The notes: a model not told the origin generated them from the sequence alone. Positions 8,251 to 19,038 are shown, counted from the first letter of the stretch. The stretch: DNA of 64,000 bases from Prevotella sp. (GCA_017410365.1 JAFQQY010000004.1:1-64000), one strand, 5' to 3'. Numbers and translations: made by a program.

Positions 8251-10032
8251 ATGGACCATATAAGAAATTTTTGTATTATTGCTCATATAGACCACGGTAA
8301 GTCAACACTGGCAGACAGGTTGCTTGAATTTACAAAGACTATTCAGGTAACAGGTGGCCAAATGCTTGATGATATGGATTTGGAGAAGGAACGTGGTATA
8401 ACGATTAAGAGCCATGCCATCCAGATGGAGTATATGCACAATGGAGAGAAATATATTTTGAATCTCATTGATACTCCAGGACATGTCGATTTTTCGTATG
8501 AAGTATCACGAAGCATAGCAGCCTGCGAGGGTGCGCTTCTTATTGTTGATGCCACACAAGGTGTTCAGGCTCAGACGATAAGCAATCTATATATGGCTAT
8601 TGACCAAGACCTTGAGATTATACCGGTTATCAATAAGATAGACATGCCTTCGGCTATGCCAGATGAAGTTGAGGACGAAATAATAGACCTGATAGGTTGC
8701 GACCGTTCTGAAATTATCCGTGCCAGTGGAAAGACCGGTGAGGGCGTAAGCGAAATATTACAGGCTGTTGTAGAACGTATACCACATCCAAAGGGAGACC
8801 AGACAGCTCCGTTGCAGGCTCTTATTTTCGATTCTGTGTTCAATTCATTCAGAGGTATTATAGCATACTTCAAGATAGAGAGCGGTGTAATTCGTCAGGG
8901 CGACAAGGTAAAGTTCTTTAATACCGGAATGGAATATACGGCAGATGAAATCGGTGTCTTGAAAATGGACATGATACCTAGGAAACAACTATCGACAGGA
9001 GATGTGGGTTATATCATCAGCGGTATTAAGAATTCAAAGGAAGTAAAGGTAGGTGATACAATTACTCATATAAGCAATCCATGCCAGAAGGCCATAGAAG
9101 GATTTCAAGAGGTTAAGCCAATGGTCTTTGCTGGAGTTTATCCGATAGACCCTAATGATTATGAGAACCTTCGTGCTTCGTTAGAGAAGCTGCAACTGAA
9201 TGATGCTTCGCTGACATTTATGCCAGAATCATCTGTAGCGCTGGGCTTTGGTTTCCGTTGCGGATTCTTAGGATTGTTGCACATGGAAATTGTTCAGGAA
9301 CGTCTGGACCGTGAGTTTAACATGGATGTGATAACGACAGTGCCTAACGTTTCGTATATGTGTTATACAAAACAGGGCGAGGAGAAAGAGGTACACAATC
9401 CATCGGGACTCCCTGATGTGACCATGATAGACCGAATAGAAGAGCCCTATATAAAGGCGTCTGTTATCACTGCCGCCGATTATATAGGTCCTATAATGAC
9501 ATTATGTCTTGATAAAAGAGGTGAGTTGATTGACCAACAATATGTAAGTGGAAATCGTATAGAATTGCATTTCATGCTTCCGCTAGGTGAAATCGTGATT
9601 GATTTCTATGATAAGCTGAAGTCTATAAGCAAAGGATATGCATCTTTTGACTATCATATTGATAGCTTCAGACCTTCAAAACTGGCAAAACTGGATATCC
9701 TTCTCAACGGTGAACCTGTGGATGCCTTGTCTACCCTTACTCATCAGGACAATGCTGTGACATTCGGAAGAAGAATGTGCGAGAAGCTAAAGGAACTGAT
9801 ACCAAGACAACAGTTTGACATTGCAATCCAGGCCGCAATAGGTGCGAAGATTATAGCACGAGAAACAATTAAATGTGTACGTAAAGATGTAACTGCCAAG
9901 TGTTATGGCGGTGATGTAAGCCGAAAAAGAAAATTGCTTGAGAAGCAGAAAAAAGGAAAGAAACGCATGAAGCAGATTGGCAATGTCGAAGTGCCTCAGA
10001 AGGCCTTCTTGGCAGTACTCAAGCTGGATTAA
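8251..10032 (+). CDS. lepA: Elongation factor 4 (back-translocating GTPase)
   Basis: At 593 residues it has the normal LepA length. LepA is a ribosome-associated GTPase that acts in translation or ribosome assembly under stress. The GTPase domain shows G1 AHIDHGKST (residues 11-19), the switch I region with RGITI, G3 DTPGH, and NKID. Domain II, the EF-G-like domains III and V, and the LepA-specific C-terminal domain follow ([19 protein letters not shown], ending in FLAVLKLD). The start [19 protein letters not shown] is the conserved one. Confidence 0.98.
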   Translation: MDHIRNFCIIAHIDHGKSTLADRLLEFTKTIQVTGGQMLDDMDLEKERGITIKSHAIQMEYMHNGEKYILNLIDTPGHVDFSYEVSRSIAACEGALLIVDATQGVQAQTISNLYMAIDQDLEIIPVINKIDMPSAMPDEVEDEIIDLIGCDRSEIIRASGKTGEGVSEILQAVVERIPHPKGDQTAPLQALIFDSVFNSFRGIIAYFKIESGVIRQGDKVKFFNTGMEYTADEIGVLKMDMIPRKQLSTGDVGYIISGIKNSKEVKVGDTITHISNPCQKAIEGFQEVKPMVFAGVYPIDPNDYENLRASLEKLQLNDASLTFMPESSVALGFGFRCGFLGLLHMEIVQERLDREFNMDVITTVPNVSYMCYTKQGEEKEVHNPSGLPDVTMIDRIEEPYIKASVITAADYIGPIMTLCLDKRGELIDQQYVSGNRIELHFMLPLGEIVIDFYDKLKSISKGYASFDYHIDSFRPSKLAKLDILLNGEPVDALSTLTHQDNAVTFGRRMCEKLKELIPRQQFDIAIQAAIGAKIIARETIKCVRKDVTAKCYGGDVSRKRKLLEKQKKGKKRMKQIGNVEVPQKAFLAVLKLD

Positions 10033-10077
10033 TTGATTAATGAATGACATTGTAATATAATAAAGAAATCGAATAAC

Positions 10078-10683
10078 ATGAATAATATAGCGCTAACAAA
10101 ACGTGACATAGCACGCGAGCTTGCCCGTAGATATTCTACGATGACGCATGATGAGCTGGATATGCTTGAAAGCGTACTTGTACCGATGAAGTTCCAGAAA
10201 GGTGAAATCATTCTAGGGGTAGGTGATGTATGCACTAATATTTATTGGATACAGAAGGGACTGGTAAGACAGTTCTACTATAAGAATGGAAAGGAACTGA
10301 CAGAGCACATGGCTGTAGAAAACAGCATAGTAATGAGCATCGAGAGTCTATTTAAGGAAGAGCCGACTCGCCTGCAAATCATGGCATTAGAGCCTACTAT
10401 TATCTACGCTATGCCTAGAGCGGCTTTGGAGCAAGTGGCAATGAAGAGTGTTAATATCCAGATATTATATAGAAAAATATTGGAAGAGTCATTGATTCAG
10501 AGCCAAGTACATGCCGATATGCTACGTTTTGAAACAGCTCAAGACAGATATACTAAATTGGTAAAAAGACAACCGCAGCTGGTGTTGCGTGCCCCTTTGG
10601 TATATATTGCAAACTATTTGCAGATGACACCGGAAACATTGAGTAGGGTAAGAACAGCAGCTTTATTGGAAAGCAGACAATAA
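10078..10683 (+). CDS. Crp/Fnr family transcription regulator
   Basis: The protein has 201 residues. The N-terminal cyclic-nucleotide-binding-like beta-roll spans about residues 25-135 (FQKGEIILGVGDVCTNIYWIQKGLVRQFY). A winged helix at the C-terminus carries the recognition helix in IANYLQMTPETLSRVR. No cysteine cluster typical of Fnr is visible, and the ligand pocket lacks the full cAMP signature, so the effector is unknown. The short tail after the recognition helix (TAALLESRQ) is normal for the Bacteroidetes subgroup. It follows lepA by 45 bases and may be cotranscribed. Targets are not evident from the context. Confidence 0.85.
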   Translation: MNNIALTKRDIARELARRYSTMTHDELDMLESVLVPMKFQKGEIILGVGDVCTNIYWIQKGLVRQFYYKNGKELTEHMAVENSIVMSIESLFKEEPTRLQIMALEPTIIYAMPRAALEQVAMKSVNIQILYRKILEESLIQSQVHADMLRFETAQDRYTKLVKRQPQLVLRAPLVYIANYLQMTPETLSRVRTAALLESRQ

Positions 10684-10706
10684 CACACACATAACAAATT
10701 TGTGTA

Positions 10707-10746
10707 TATAGCCAACTGATAATCATTTCAGTTGGCTATATTTTTT
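10707..10746. terminator. Terminator shared by convergent genes
   Basis: A perfect 13-bp stem TATAGCCAACTGA / TCAGTTGGCTATA with an 8-base loop (10707-10740) is followed by T6 on the plus strand. The right arm also encodes the last codons and TGA stop of the minus-strand WecB-like gene. Confidence 0.85.
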
Positions 10747-11825
10747 ATTAGTATTTGTATTATTCGTTCAGATGTACGTCCGTCCCACCTGTCAGGAAGA
10801 CTACATGTCTTCCAGCGGCCATCAACCATAGTAGATACATATTCCGACAATTTATCAGGATCTTCGCCTACAAGAATGTTTGACCCTTGCTTCACTGTTT
10901 CTATATGTTCTGTATAGTTGTTAATCGTAATGCAAGGAATACTGTTGAATGTAGCTTCTTCAGCAACATTGCCAGAATCAGTAATGATTCCTTTGGCACG
11001 TGAAGTAAGATAGCCAAACTCAAGGTATGAAAGTGGTGCTGTTGTTATAATGTTTTTGTATATCGACGTAATATCGCCTATTGCCTTGCTAGCATAATCT
11101 CGCAGTGGAGCTATTATAGTTGTCGATTGCGCAGCTTTACTGATATTGGAAATGATTTCGTGTAGATTATCCTTGTCATTGAGCAGCGCTTTTCTATTTA
11201 TGGTCAGAACAATATAATCGTTGTCCTTTATGTTGTTTACATGCAAGACGGCTGGACGCTTGAAGTGTGGATAGTTGTAACGCATGGTGTCCATAAGAAT
11301 ATTTCCTACCATGTAGACATTTGACATGTCGGCACCCGAACGAGTTGCAATATAGTTTGAACTTGCTCCCGCTGTAAAAAGCATATCACTTAAACTGTCT
11401 ATTACAAGGCGATTGATTTCTTTAGGCATGTTTATGTCAAAAGAACGAGTACCTGCTACAAGGTGGGCTAGTTTGATGCCACGTTTCTTTGCAACTATGG
11501 CAGCAGCCATTGTAGATGCCAAATCGTCAACAACGATAACGATGTCGGCAGGGCTGGTTGTAAGGTATCTGTCAAATTCAGACATCATTTTGCCGGTCAA
11601 CTCTACAAGACTTTCATGTTCTACCCCTAAGAAAACATCAGGTTGAGGTATCTGCAGGTCTTCGAATAATGATTTTTCTAATGTAGAGTCATTTTCTGAA
11701 CCCGCATATACTAATCTGTAACTAATGGCATATCCTTCAGAACTCATTCTTATGATTGTTCTGATTAATGGTGCAACCTTAATGAAATTAGGTCTGGCTC
11801 CCGCAACAATACAAATGTTTAACAT
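10728..11825 (-). CDS. UDP-GlcNAc 2-epimerase-like protein (WecB family), catalytically divergent
   Basis: The protein has 365 residues, starting at the ATG giving MLNICIVAGARPNFIKVAPL; the frame extends further upstream but only into the preceding gene. WecB enzymes interconvert UDP-GlcNAc and UDP-ManNAc for surface polysaccharides. The GT-B fold is clear: the ARPNFIK start, MPKEINR (matching WPEE.NR), and TDSGNVAEEA with TEHIE near the C-terminus for nucleotide binding. Two catalytic positions differ, however. The family motif HVEAGLR is here HLVAGTR, and the TAHRREN histidine is replaced by asparagine (TINRKAL). The protein may be inactive, regulatory or specific for another sugar nucleotide. 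It starts 4 bases after the helicase stop and ends in a terminator hairpin. Confidence 0.7.
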   Translation of the reverse strand: MLNICIVAGARPNFIKVAPLIRTIIRMSSEGYAISYRLVYAGSENDSTLEKSLFEDLQIPQPDVFLGVEHESLVELTGKMMSEFDRYLTTSPADIVIVVDDLASTMAAAIVAKKRGIKLAHLVAGTRSFDINMPKEINRLVIDSLSDMLFTAGASSNYIATRSGADMSNVYMVGNILMDTMRYNYPHFKRPAVLHVNNIKDNDYIVLTINRKALLNDKDNLHEIISNISKAAQSTTIIAPLRDYASKAIGDITSIYKNIITTAPLSYLEFGYLTSRAKGIITDSGNVAEEATFNSIPCITINNYTEHIETVKQGSNILVGEDPDKLSEYVSTMVDGRWKTCSLPDRWDGRTSERIIQILIKNIAN

Positions 11826-11829
11826 AAAC

Positions 11830-13563
11830 TTATGACTGGTTTTCTTTCTTTTTCTTGAGTTTGTCAAGTTGTCTTTTTGCATCTAAAGCATCAGGATACA
11901 ATTCTAATGCTTTGCTGTAATTTGCAATTGCAGCTTCTGTCATATTCTCTTGCTCGCACTCCTTTCCCATTATGGTATATTCGGCAGCAAGACGTTTAAG
12001 GTAGTTGTCACGTTTTTGTATTTCTTCTTTTAAGTATTTTATCTCTGACTTCTGAGAATTTATGATGCCTAGCTTTCTACGAATATATCGTTTGGCAATA
12101 GGTTTCTCAATGTCGTAACGGCTGTGTATCGCTAAAAAGAAATTATTTAGGAAATCATCAAAATCACATTTGTCAAATGCTTCAACAGCCATTCTGTATT
12201 CTTTGTCGGCCTTGCTTTCATTGATGGCACGTTGCATGATGTGCTGATTGTTATATTGCTCGGCAAACCGCAAGACTTCTGCTCTTACAAATATATCTGA
12301 CTGTCGTATAGGTTCTTGCAGACTTATTCCTTCAAGCGATATACAGCGGCTAAGCGCCACATAGGTCTGACCGCCGGCAAAAACACCGCCGCTTAAGTCG
12401 ATGTTGACATTGCGGAATGTTAGTCCCTGGCTTTTGTGTATGGTTATTGCCCATGCCAATCGTAGAGGGAACTGTGTATAAACTCCCAGCAGTTCCTCTT
12501 CTATCTTTTGCTCCTTATCATTAAACTTATATCTTATGTTCTCCCATACTACCCGTTCTACATCATACTCATTTCCGTCTTCAACAACAACGCTTATGAT
12601 GCCTTCTTCCTCATCAATGCCACTGACAACCCCCAGAGTGCCGTTAACCCATCTCTTGTCTTTGTCGTTTTTGATAAAGATTACTTGTGCACCTGGTTTA
12701 ATTTCCAATTCCATGGGGGTAGGGAGTGATGTCTCAGGGAAGTCTCCTTTTATCTTTCCATGGAATATTGACGGACTACCTTCAAGCTGTGCCAGCCGTT
12801 GTTCGTTGATATAGTCGACTGTATCTCTTCTTGAAGCGAGCGTGATGACAAGGCTCTTGTCTCTTACGTTTATGTTTGCATTAACGCGTGAGTTCAGCTT
12901 GGATATGTCACTGTCGTTGGCATTGTTGCTTCTTATTCGGTCAAGAATATCAATAAATGTACTGTCGGTTTGCCTGTACACTTTTCTCAGCTCAATACTT
13001 ACAAGTTGAATTTCTTGGAAAACCTTTGCCGAGAAGAAATAGGAAGATGCATAAAAAGGCTGAAGCAGCCTGCGGTCGTCTTCTCTTACTACAGGTTCCA
13101 ACTGAAAAATATCGCCAACCAAAAGTAGTTGCTTGCCGCCAAACGGTTCGCGCATGTTCCTGCAATATATTCTCAGAACCTTGTCTATAAAATCAATGAT
13201 ATCTGCTCTAACCATACTTATCTCATCAATGATAATCAATTCAAGTTCCCTGATGAGCTTTGAATGGTTTGAACTGTATTTTAATGTCTTACGAATATTA
13301 CGCGGACTATATTGGTTGTCATTCGGCAATAAGGGATGAAATGGCAATCTGAAGAAACTATGCAGGGTGCTTCCGCCAGCATTAATTGCTGCTATGCCAG
13401 TAGGTGCAAGTATGACGTGCTTTTTCTTTGTGTTCTTGGATATGTATCTTAGGAATGTAGATTTTCCAGTACCGGCCTTCCCCGTTAGAAACAAAGACCG
13501 GTGAGTGGTATTGATAATCTTATTGGCAGCAAGCCATTCTTTATTATTCTTATCTAATTCCAT
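11830..13563 (-). CDS. Pif1/RecD-like superfamily 1 DNA helicase with C-terminal TPR-like tail
   Basis: The protein has 577 residues. Walker A is LTGKAGTGKSTFL (about residues 26-38) and Walker B/DEAD-like is LIIIDEISMV. The C-terminal helicase motifs are AITIHKSQGLTF and TYVALSRC. This set is typical of Pif1/RecD2-type 5'-3' helicases, which unwind DNA at forks or structured regions. After about residue 470 a basic, helical segment leads into one TPR-like unit (AAIANYSKALELYPDALDAKRQL) and a lysine-rich end. Stand-alone Pif1-like proteins with such tails are common in Bacteroidetes. It lies 18 bases after miaA on the same strand. Confidence 0.85.
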   Translation of the reverse strand: MELDKNNKEWLAANKIINTTHRSLFLTGKAGTGKSTFLRYISKNTKKKHVILAPTGIAAINAGGSTLHSFFRLPFHPLLPNDNQYSPRNIRKTLKYSSNHSKLIRELELIIIDEISMVRADIIDFIDKVLRIYCRNMREPFGGKQLLLVGDIFQLEPVVREDDRRLLQPFYASSYFFSAKVFQEIQLVSIELRKVYRQTDSTFIDILDRIRSNNANDSDISKLNSRVNANINVRDKSLVITLASRRDTVDYINEQRLAQLEGSPSIFHGKIKGDFPETSLPTPMELEIKPGAQVIFIKNDKDKRWVNGTLGVVSGIDEEEGIISVVVEDGNEYDVERVVWENIRYKFNDKEQKIEEELLGVYTQFPLRLAWAITIHKSQGLTFRNVNIDLSGGVFAGGQTYVALSRCISLEGISLQEPIRQSDIFVRAEVLRFAEQYNNQHIMQRAINESKADKEYRMAVEAFDKCDFDDFLNNFFLAIHSRYDIEKPIAKRYIRRKLGIINSQKSEIKYLKEEIQKRDNYLKRLAAEYTIMGKECEQENMTEAAIANYSKALELYPDALDAKRQLDKLKKKKENQS

Positions 13564-13581
13564 TTGTTATTGTAGAAATAG

Positions 13582-14493
13582 CTAAAGTTGTTGTGATATA
13601 TATTCCATTACACCTTGATAATCATCGGCATTTAACCACTTGACATTTGGGTCACGTTTGAACCAAGTAAGCTGTTTTCTTGCGTATTTTCTTGTGTTTC
13701 CTTTTATTCTTTCTATAGCTTCTTCAATAGTACACTTGTTGTCTAAATACTCGAATATCTCTTTATAACCAACAGTATTTAAGGCATTTAAATCCTTATG
13801 ACAATAGAGAGCGCGGGCTTCTTCAACAAGGCCTTCATCTATCATCTGGTCTACTCTAAGGTTTATCCGATTATATAGTTCTTCTCTTGGTCTGTCTAAT
13901 GCTATCTTTATTATTTTAAATGGTCTTTCTTTTTTTATTTTTTTTCTGTATGATGTATATGTCTTGCCCGTTTGATAACATATTTCCAAACCATGAATCA
14001 CTCGTCTGGTGTTTTTCTTGTCAACAATATTATAATATTCAGGGTCTAACAACCTGAGTTCTTCGCATAATCTCTCAAGGCCTTCGGATTCAAGTCGCAT
14101 TTTTAAATTTTCTCTAACCTCGTCGTCAATTGTGGGAATGTCATCAATGCCATTGCAAACAGCATCTATATACATCATGCTGCCACCAGTTAATAAGGCG
14201 ACATTGTTGTCTTGTGAAGAAGAATCTGAAAACTGTTGTTTGAGTATTTCTAATACATCGTTCTCAAACATTGAAGCACTATAGTAATCTGTTAGTTTAA
14301 GCTTACCTACAAGATAGTGCTTTACTTCTGATAACTGCTCGTCTGTAGGTGAGGCAGTGCCGATTCGCATGTCTTTGTAAATCTGACGGGAATCAGCATT
14401 AATAATAGGTATACCGTAATGTTTTGCAATGCCAAGGCAGAGGGCGGTTTTGCCCACTGCCGTTGGACCTGTTATTACGATGAGCGTATTCAT
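13582..14493 (-). CDS. miaA: tRNA dimethylallyltransferase
   Basis: The protein has 303 residues, from the ATG giving [18 protein letters not shown]. It transfers the dimethylallyl group to A37 of tRNAs that read UNN codons. Visible motifs are the P-loop GPTAVGKT, the [17 protein letters not shown] motif that binds tRNA and [18 protein letters not shown], and [12 protein letters not shown]. The C-terminus ([16 protein letters not shown]) is the classic MiaA signature. The longer upstream frame overlaps lpxA and is not needed. It starts 2 bases from the lpxA stop, so the two are translationally close. Confidence 0.96.
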   Translation of the reverse strand: MNTLIVITGPTAVGKTALCLGIAKHYGIPIINADSRQIYKDMRIGTASPTDEQLSEVKHYLVGKLKLTDYYSASMFENDVLEILKQQFSDSSSQDNNVALLTGGSMMYIDAVCNGIDDIPTIDDEVRENLKMRLESEGLERLCEELRLLDPEYYNIVDKKNTRRVIHGLEICYQTGKTYTSYRKKIKKERPFKIIKIALDRPREELYNRINLRVDQMIDEGLVEEARALYCHKDLNALNTVGYKEIFEYLDNKCTIEEAIERIKGNTRKYARKQLTWFKRDPNVKWLNADDYQGVMEYISQQL

Positions 14494-14494
14494 C

Positions 14495-15265
14495 TTAGCG
14501 AATGATTCCGCGCTTTGAATTCTCAATGAAAGAACAGATATATTCTACTTCTTTTACTTCTGGATACTTGGCGCGTGCTTCTTGTATACCGTCTTTTAAT
14601 ATGCCATTTGCATATATTGTGCGGTATGCATCGTGTATCTGTTCGATAGTCTCGTTGCTGAATCCACGGCGACGGAGACCGATAATATTAATGCCACAAT
14701 ACTTGGTTGGTTCTTTACCTGCAATAATATAAGGTGGAATGTCCTGACTGAAACGGCATCCTCCCTGAATCATTACATATCCGGCTATGCGGCAGAACTG
14801 ATGAACAAGTACGGTAGAACTGATAATAGCATTGTCCTCTACAACAACTTCACCGGCAAACTTTGTAGCGTTACCAACAATAATGCCATTGCCTATTACG
14901 CAATCGTGGGCAACGTGAACTGTTTCCATCAAGAGGTTGTTTGAACCTACAACTGTTTTTCCTGCACTTGCAGTTCCACGACTGATGGTAACATTCTCAC
15001 GGATACTGTTATTATTGCCAACTTCACATGTTGTCTCTTCACCAACAAACTTCAAATCCTGTGGCTTGGTACTTATGCTTGCACCAGGAAAAAACTCATT
15101 GTTGTCGCCTATACGTGCACCTGTATGGATTGTTACGCTGTTATATAGTTTATTGTTGTTACCAATAACTGTATTCTTGTCTATATAGCAAAAAGGACCG
15201 ATGATATTGTTGTCTCCTAACTTTGCTTCTGGATCTACATAAGCTAATGGACTAATCTGATTCAT
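14495..15265 (-). CDS. lpxA: Acyl-ACP--UDP-N-acetylglucosamine O-acyltransferase
   Basis: At 256 residues it has the normal LpxA length. It catalyses the first step of lipid A synthesis in the cytoplasm. The left-handed beta-helix made of hexapeptide repeats is plain ([17 protein letters not shown]). The catalytic histidine lies in [11 protein letters not shown] (about residue 120), and the C-terminal helical domain is present ([20 protein letters not shown]). It is flanked by lpxC/fabZ (12 bases upstream) and miaA. Confidence 0.97.
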   Translation of the reverse strand: MNQISPLAYVDPEAKLGDNNIIGPFCYIDKNTVIGNNNKLYNSVTIHTGARIGDNNEFFPGASISTKPQDLKFVGEETTCEVGNNNSIRENVTISRGTASAGKTVVGSNNLLMETVHVAHDCVIGNGIIVGNATKFAGEVVVEDNAIISSTVLVHQFCRIAGYVMIQGGCRFSQDIPPYIIAGKEPTKYCGINIIGLRRRGFSNETIEQIHDAYRTIYANGILKDGIQEARAKYPEVKEVEYICSFIENSKRGIIR

Positions 15266-15277
15266 AACTTGAAAATT

Positions 15278-16660
15278 CTATTTGTTCTTAACTATCTGTG
15301 CAGTAAACGAAGCCTCTGAAACGATGTGGTCGCCTACAAAAACATATCCCTTCATAGATGAAATTCCATGTCGTACAGGTGCAAGAAGGTCAACCTTGAA
15401 AAGCAATGTATCACCTGGAACAACCTTCTGGCGGAACTTCACATTATCTATCTTCATGAAGTATGTTGACCATTTCTCCGGTTCTTCAAGTGTATTGAGA
15501 ACCAACAAACCGCCACACTGTGCCATAGCTTCTATCTGAAGTACGCCAGGCATAACAGGTTCTTGTGGGAAATGGCCTTGGAAGAACGGTTCGTTGCTTG
15601 TGATGTTCTTAACGCCAACGATGCTTGTAGCTCCCAGTTCAATAACCTTGTCAACCAGTTGCATAGGATAGCGATGAGGGAGAAGTTCACGAATACGGTT
15701 GATATCCATTACTGGAGTCTCATTTGGGTCGTATATAGGAGCCTGAACTTCATATTTACGTATCTCCTTACGCATTTGACGGGCAAACTTATTGTTGATA
15801 GAATGACCTGGACGTGTGGCAATGATGCGACCCTTGATAGGTTTGCCAATCAAAGCCATATCACCAATAATGTCAAGCAACTTATGACGTGTACATTCAT
15901 TATCCCAAACAAGAGGCTTGTTCTGGATATAACCTAATTCATTTGCGTCTCTGTGGTCAACGCCAAGGTTGTCTGCCAGTTCGTCAAGCTGTTCTTGTGA
16001 CATCTGTCTTTCGTAAATCACAATTGCATTGTCAAAGTCACCACCCTTGATAAGGTTTGCCTTAAGCAAAGGAACAATGTCACGTACGAATACAAAGGTA
16101 CGGGCAGGGGCAATCTCAGTTACAAAGTTTTCTATCTTGTCAAGCGTAGCAAACTGACTACTGATAAACTTTGACTCGAAAGAGCACATGGTTGTAAGAC
16201 TGAATTCATTGTCTGGCAGGATAGTAATGCAAGAACCTGTCTCCTCATCCTTAACCTCTATTTTCTTTCTTATGACATACCAATCTTTTGGCGCATTGAG
16301 TTCTTCAATACCAACCTCATTTATTTTCTCGATATACTTGATTGCACTTCCATCAAGAATAGGGAACTCAGGACCATTTACCTGGATAAGACAGTTGTCA
16401 ATGCCTAATGCATATAAAGCAGCAAGTCCATGTTCAACAGTTGATACACGGATGTCACCTTTGCCCAAAACTGTTCCTCGCTGGGTGTCAATCACATTTT
16501 CTGCTATGGCATCAATAATAGGCATACCATCCATATCGATTCTCTGAATCTTATATCCGGTATTCTCTGCTGCAGGATTGAATGTAACGGTAAGACTCAA
16601 TCCCGTATGCAGTCCTTTTCCGCAAAGAGAGAAACTGCCCTTTAATGTCTTTTGCTTCAT
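15278..16660 (-). CDS. lpxC/fabZ: Bifunctional UDP-3-O-acyl-GlcNAc deacetylase / 3-hydroxyacyl-ACP dehydratase
   Basis: A 460-residue fusion, as usual in Bacteroidetes. The first 300 residues are LpxC, the zinc deacetylase that commits lipid A synthesis. Zinc ligands lie in VEHGLAAL and HKLLDIIGD. The last 150 residues are FabZ, with LPHRYPMQLVD and the active-site segment GHFPQEPVMPG followed by EAMAQ. FabZ makes trans-2-acyl-ACP for fatty acid synthesis, so one protein links and may balance phospholipid and LPS supply. The gene lies between lpxD and lpxA. Confidence 0.97.
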   Translation of the reverse strand: MKQKTLKGSFSLCGKGLHTGLSLTVTFNPAAENTGYKIQRIDMDGMPIIDAIAENVIDTQRGTVLGKGDIRVSTVEHGLAALYALGIDNCLIQVNGPEFPILDGSAIKYIEKINEVGIEELNAPKDWYVIRKKIEVKDEETGSCITILPDNEFSLTTMCSFESKFISSQFATLDKIENFVTEIAPARTFVFVRDIVPLLKANLIKGGDFDNAIVIYERQMSQEQLDELADNLGVDHRDANELGYIQNKPLVWDNECTRHKLLDIIGDMALIGKPIKGRIIATRPGHSINNKFARQMRKEIRKYEVQAPIYDPNETPVMDINRIRELLPHRYPMQLVDKVIELGATSIVGVKNITSNEPFFQGHFPQEPVMPGVLQIEAMAQCGGLLVLNTLEEPEKWSTYFMKIDNVKFRQKVVPGDTLLFKVDLLAPVRHGISSMKGYVFVGDHIVSEASFTAQIVKNK

Positions 16661-16675
16661 TTTATTGTCGTTTTA

Positions 16676-17710
16676 TTATTTATTTCCTTTTAGTTCATCA
16701 AGTTGTTTCTGCAACTCGTTGATTTGTTTATACATGTCAGGAAGTTTCCTGAATATGGCCTGTGACTTGAAATATGCTTTAGGCTCCATAGGTGGAGTAC
16801 CGATAAGTGTCTGGTCGCCCTTGATATTGCCAGGAACACCTGATTGTGCACCAAGGAATGTCTTGTCGCCAACAGTGATATGGCCAGCAAGACCTACCTG
16901 ACCTCCAAACATACACCAAGAACCAATCTTTGTGCTGCCTGCTATACCAACTTGAGCAGACATTACTGTGTTCTCTCCAATCTCTACGTTATGTGCAACC
17001 TGAATCAAATTGTCAAGCTTAACGCCTTTTCTGATTATTGTGCTTCCCATAGTAGAACGGTCAATACATGTATTGGCACCAATCTCTACATTGTCTTCTA
17101 TTGTAACAATTCCTATCTGTGGAATCTTTGCATATCCCTCTGTGTTTGGAGCGAATCCGAAACCATCAGCACCGATGACACTACCAGAGTGAATCGTAAC
17201 TTCATTACCCAACTTACATCCTTCATAGATTACTACATTTGGATAAATCTTGCACTTTTCTCCTATCTTGACATTATCACCGATTGTGGCATGAGGATAA
17301 ACCATTGTGCCGTTTCCTATTACAGCATTGTCGCCAATATATGCGAAAGCACCGATATAAACATTTTCACCGATTGTTGCTTTAGGAGATATGAATGCCA
17401 GAGAGTCAATGCCTTGTTTCTTAGGTCTTGCAGCATCATACAATTGAAGAAGCTTTGCCACACATTCGTATGCATTGTCAACACGTATAAGGGTAGTGTT
17501 GACTGGTCGTTCCAGCTCTACATCATTGTTGATTAAGACAATACTTGATTGTGTGTCGTAAATATAGTGTATATATTTAGGGTTGGAAAGAAAGGATATC
17601 GCACCCTTTGTTCCTTCTTCTATTTTCGCAAATGTATTAACAGTGGCGTTAATGTCACCTTCAACTTTACCGCCGATAAAATCAGCAATTTGCTTAGCTG
17701 TAAATTCCAT
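16676..17710 (-). CDS. lpxD: UDP-3-O-(3-hydroxymyristoyl)glucosamine N-acyltransferase
   Basis: The protein has 344 residues. It adds the second acyl chain in lipid A synthesis. The N-terminal uridine-binding domain (about residues 1-100) is followed by the hexapeptide beta-helix (for example [20 protein letters not shown]). The catalytic histidine lies in [14 protein letters not shown], and the end is a short coiled helix ([15 protein letters not shown]). It is the first gene of the lpx unit, and a TATATTTG promoter element lies just upstream. Confidence 0.96.
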   Translation of the reverse strand: MEFTAKQIADFIGGKVEGDINATVNTFAKIEEGTKGAISFLSNPKYIHYIYDTQSSIVLINNDVELERPVNTTLIRVDNAYECVAKLLQLYDAARPKKQGIDSLAFISPKATIGENVYIGAFAYIGDNAVIGNGTMVYPHATIGDNVKIGEKCKIYPNVVIYEGCKLGNEVTIHSGSVIGADGFGFAPNTEGYAKIPQIGIVTIEDNVEIGANTCIDRSTMGSTIIRKGVKLDNLIQVAHNVEIGENTVMSAQVGIAGSTKIGSWCMFGGQVGLAGHITVGDKTFLGAQSGVPGNIKGDQTLIGTPPMEPKAYFKSQAIFRKLPDMYKQINELQKQLDELKGNK

Positions 17711-17738
17711 TATTTTAAATATATATTATTTAATTTTG

Positions 17739-17746
17739 CAAATATA
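17739..17746 (-). promoter_or_regulatory. -7 element for the lpxD operon
   Basis: The minus strand reads TATATTTG, 28 bases before the lpxD start. It probably drives lpxD, lpxC/fabZ, lpxA, miaA, the helicase and the WecB-like gene. Confidence 0.55.
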
Positions 17747-17757
17747 AGAAAAAAACT

Positions 17758-18981
17758 TTATATACGTTGATAACAAAGGTAATATTTTCGTATTTTTTTG
17801 GAAAGTAGTTGCACATTCAGCAGTTCTGATGCCTCTGATATATCTTTTGTCTCGTCATTTTTGAATAGTATTGATATGTTGTCATCGTCGGTATCATACA
17901 TGTCTTTCTGTATCGTATCTACGCTCATCATGTACTTTCTGGCATCAGCTTCTTCGATGTTCATCTTGACTGAGATGTCTTTGCATATTGAATCAACTCG
18001 CTCGTCACTCACGGGTTCGTCGTGAACTTCCACCTTGAATATCCTGCGGTCAATGACATCTGTTGCAAGTGTAGAAAGAATCACATCATCGCTGTGTTTC
18101 CATACCTTCAAGGCACTCCAAATATCACTGTCGTCCAATTCTTCATACATTTTCAATGTTTCTGGGTTGTCAGCGAAACATGTTGAATCTATATTATTGC
18201 TTAGGAAATAGAGTAGGGAGGGGGTGGCAAATATCTTATGACCTTGAATTACTAATTCTTTTGCTCTCATCAGGGCATTGACCAATACCTTTTCATAAGC
18301 CACAGCAGTCTTGTGAAGATACACCTGCCAGTACATCAACCGTCTTGATGTTAGATAGTTTTCTATCGAATAGATGCCTTTTGATTCAACCACGAGCTGG
18401 TCGTCCAGAACATTAAGCATCTTGATTATGCGTGCACTACCTATATTGCCTTCCGTAACACCGGTATAAAAAGAATCTCTTCTAAGATAATCCAATCTAT
18501 CCATGTCCAACTGACTGCTAATGAGTTGGTGAAGAAATTTCTTAGGATATTCGTTTTTGAATATCTTTATTGCAAGATTAAGGCTATCGCCGAGGTCATG
18601 GTTTATCTTTTCCATCATCAACAAGGAAATCTCTTCGTGTGAGATGCCCGATATCAGCGTATGTTCAAGAACATGACTAAATGGTCCATGCCCTATATCA
18701 TGCATGAGGATGGCTGCTTGTACAGCTTCAGCCTCACTATCAAAGATAAAATTTCCCTTTTGTTGTAATGATATTATTGCCTCGCTCATAAGATGGAATG
18801 CACCAACAGAATGCTGAAAGCGTGTATGGCGGGCACCTGGGTAAACAACTGAAGCAACACCCAACTGACTTATTCGAGTTAGGCGTTGCATCAATGGGTG
18901 TTGTACTATGTTAAGTAATAATCCTCTCGGTATTTTTATGAAACCGAAAACAGGGTCATTAATTATTTTTGAATCGTTCAT
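17758..18981 (-). CDS. HD superfamily phosphohydrolase
   Basis: The protein has 407 residues. The ATG giving MNDSKIINDPVFGFIKIP is preferred; a TTG 12 bases upstream is possible. The early motif (GARHTRFQHSVGAFHLM) and HDIGHGPFSHVLEH around residues 95-110 give the H...HD...D metal site of dGTPase/SAMHD1-like proteins. S.LDMDRLDYLRRDSFYTG is the matching downstream motif. Bacterial relatives hydrolyse nucleotides, but the substrate here is unknown. It follows pyrF by 57 bases and is probably the last gene of the phoH-to-HD unit. Confidence 0.88.
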   Translation of the reverse strand: MNDSKIINDPVFGFIKIPRGLLLNIVQHPLMQRLTRISQLGVASVVYPGARHTRFQHSVGAFHLMSEAIISLQQKGNFIFDSEAEAVQAAILMHDIGHGPFSHVLEHTLISGISHEEISLLMMEKINHDLGDSLNLAIKIFKNEYPKKFLHQLISSQLDMDRLDYLRRDSFYTGVTEGNIGSARIIKMLNVLDDQLVVESKGIYSIENYLTSRRLMYWQVYLHKTAVAYEKVLVNALMRAKELVIQGHKIFATPSLLYFLSNNIDSTCFADNPETLKMYEELDDSDIWSALKVWKHSDDVILSTLATDVIDRRIFKVEVHDEPVSDERVDSICKDISVKMNIEEADARKYMMSVDTIQKDMYDTDDDNISILFKNDETKDISEASELLNVQLLSKKIRKYYLCYQRI

Positions 18982-19038
18982 TTGATAACTCAAAATAGAA
19001 CTTTCAACAAGTTGCTATCTAAGTATGTGGATGTTAGA

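Noticed and set aside
16844..17536. A 230-codon plus-strand frame opposite lpxD
   Set aside because: It is a shadow of lpxD. Its composition is rich in Cys and Tyr from the hexapeptide-repeat codons.
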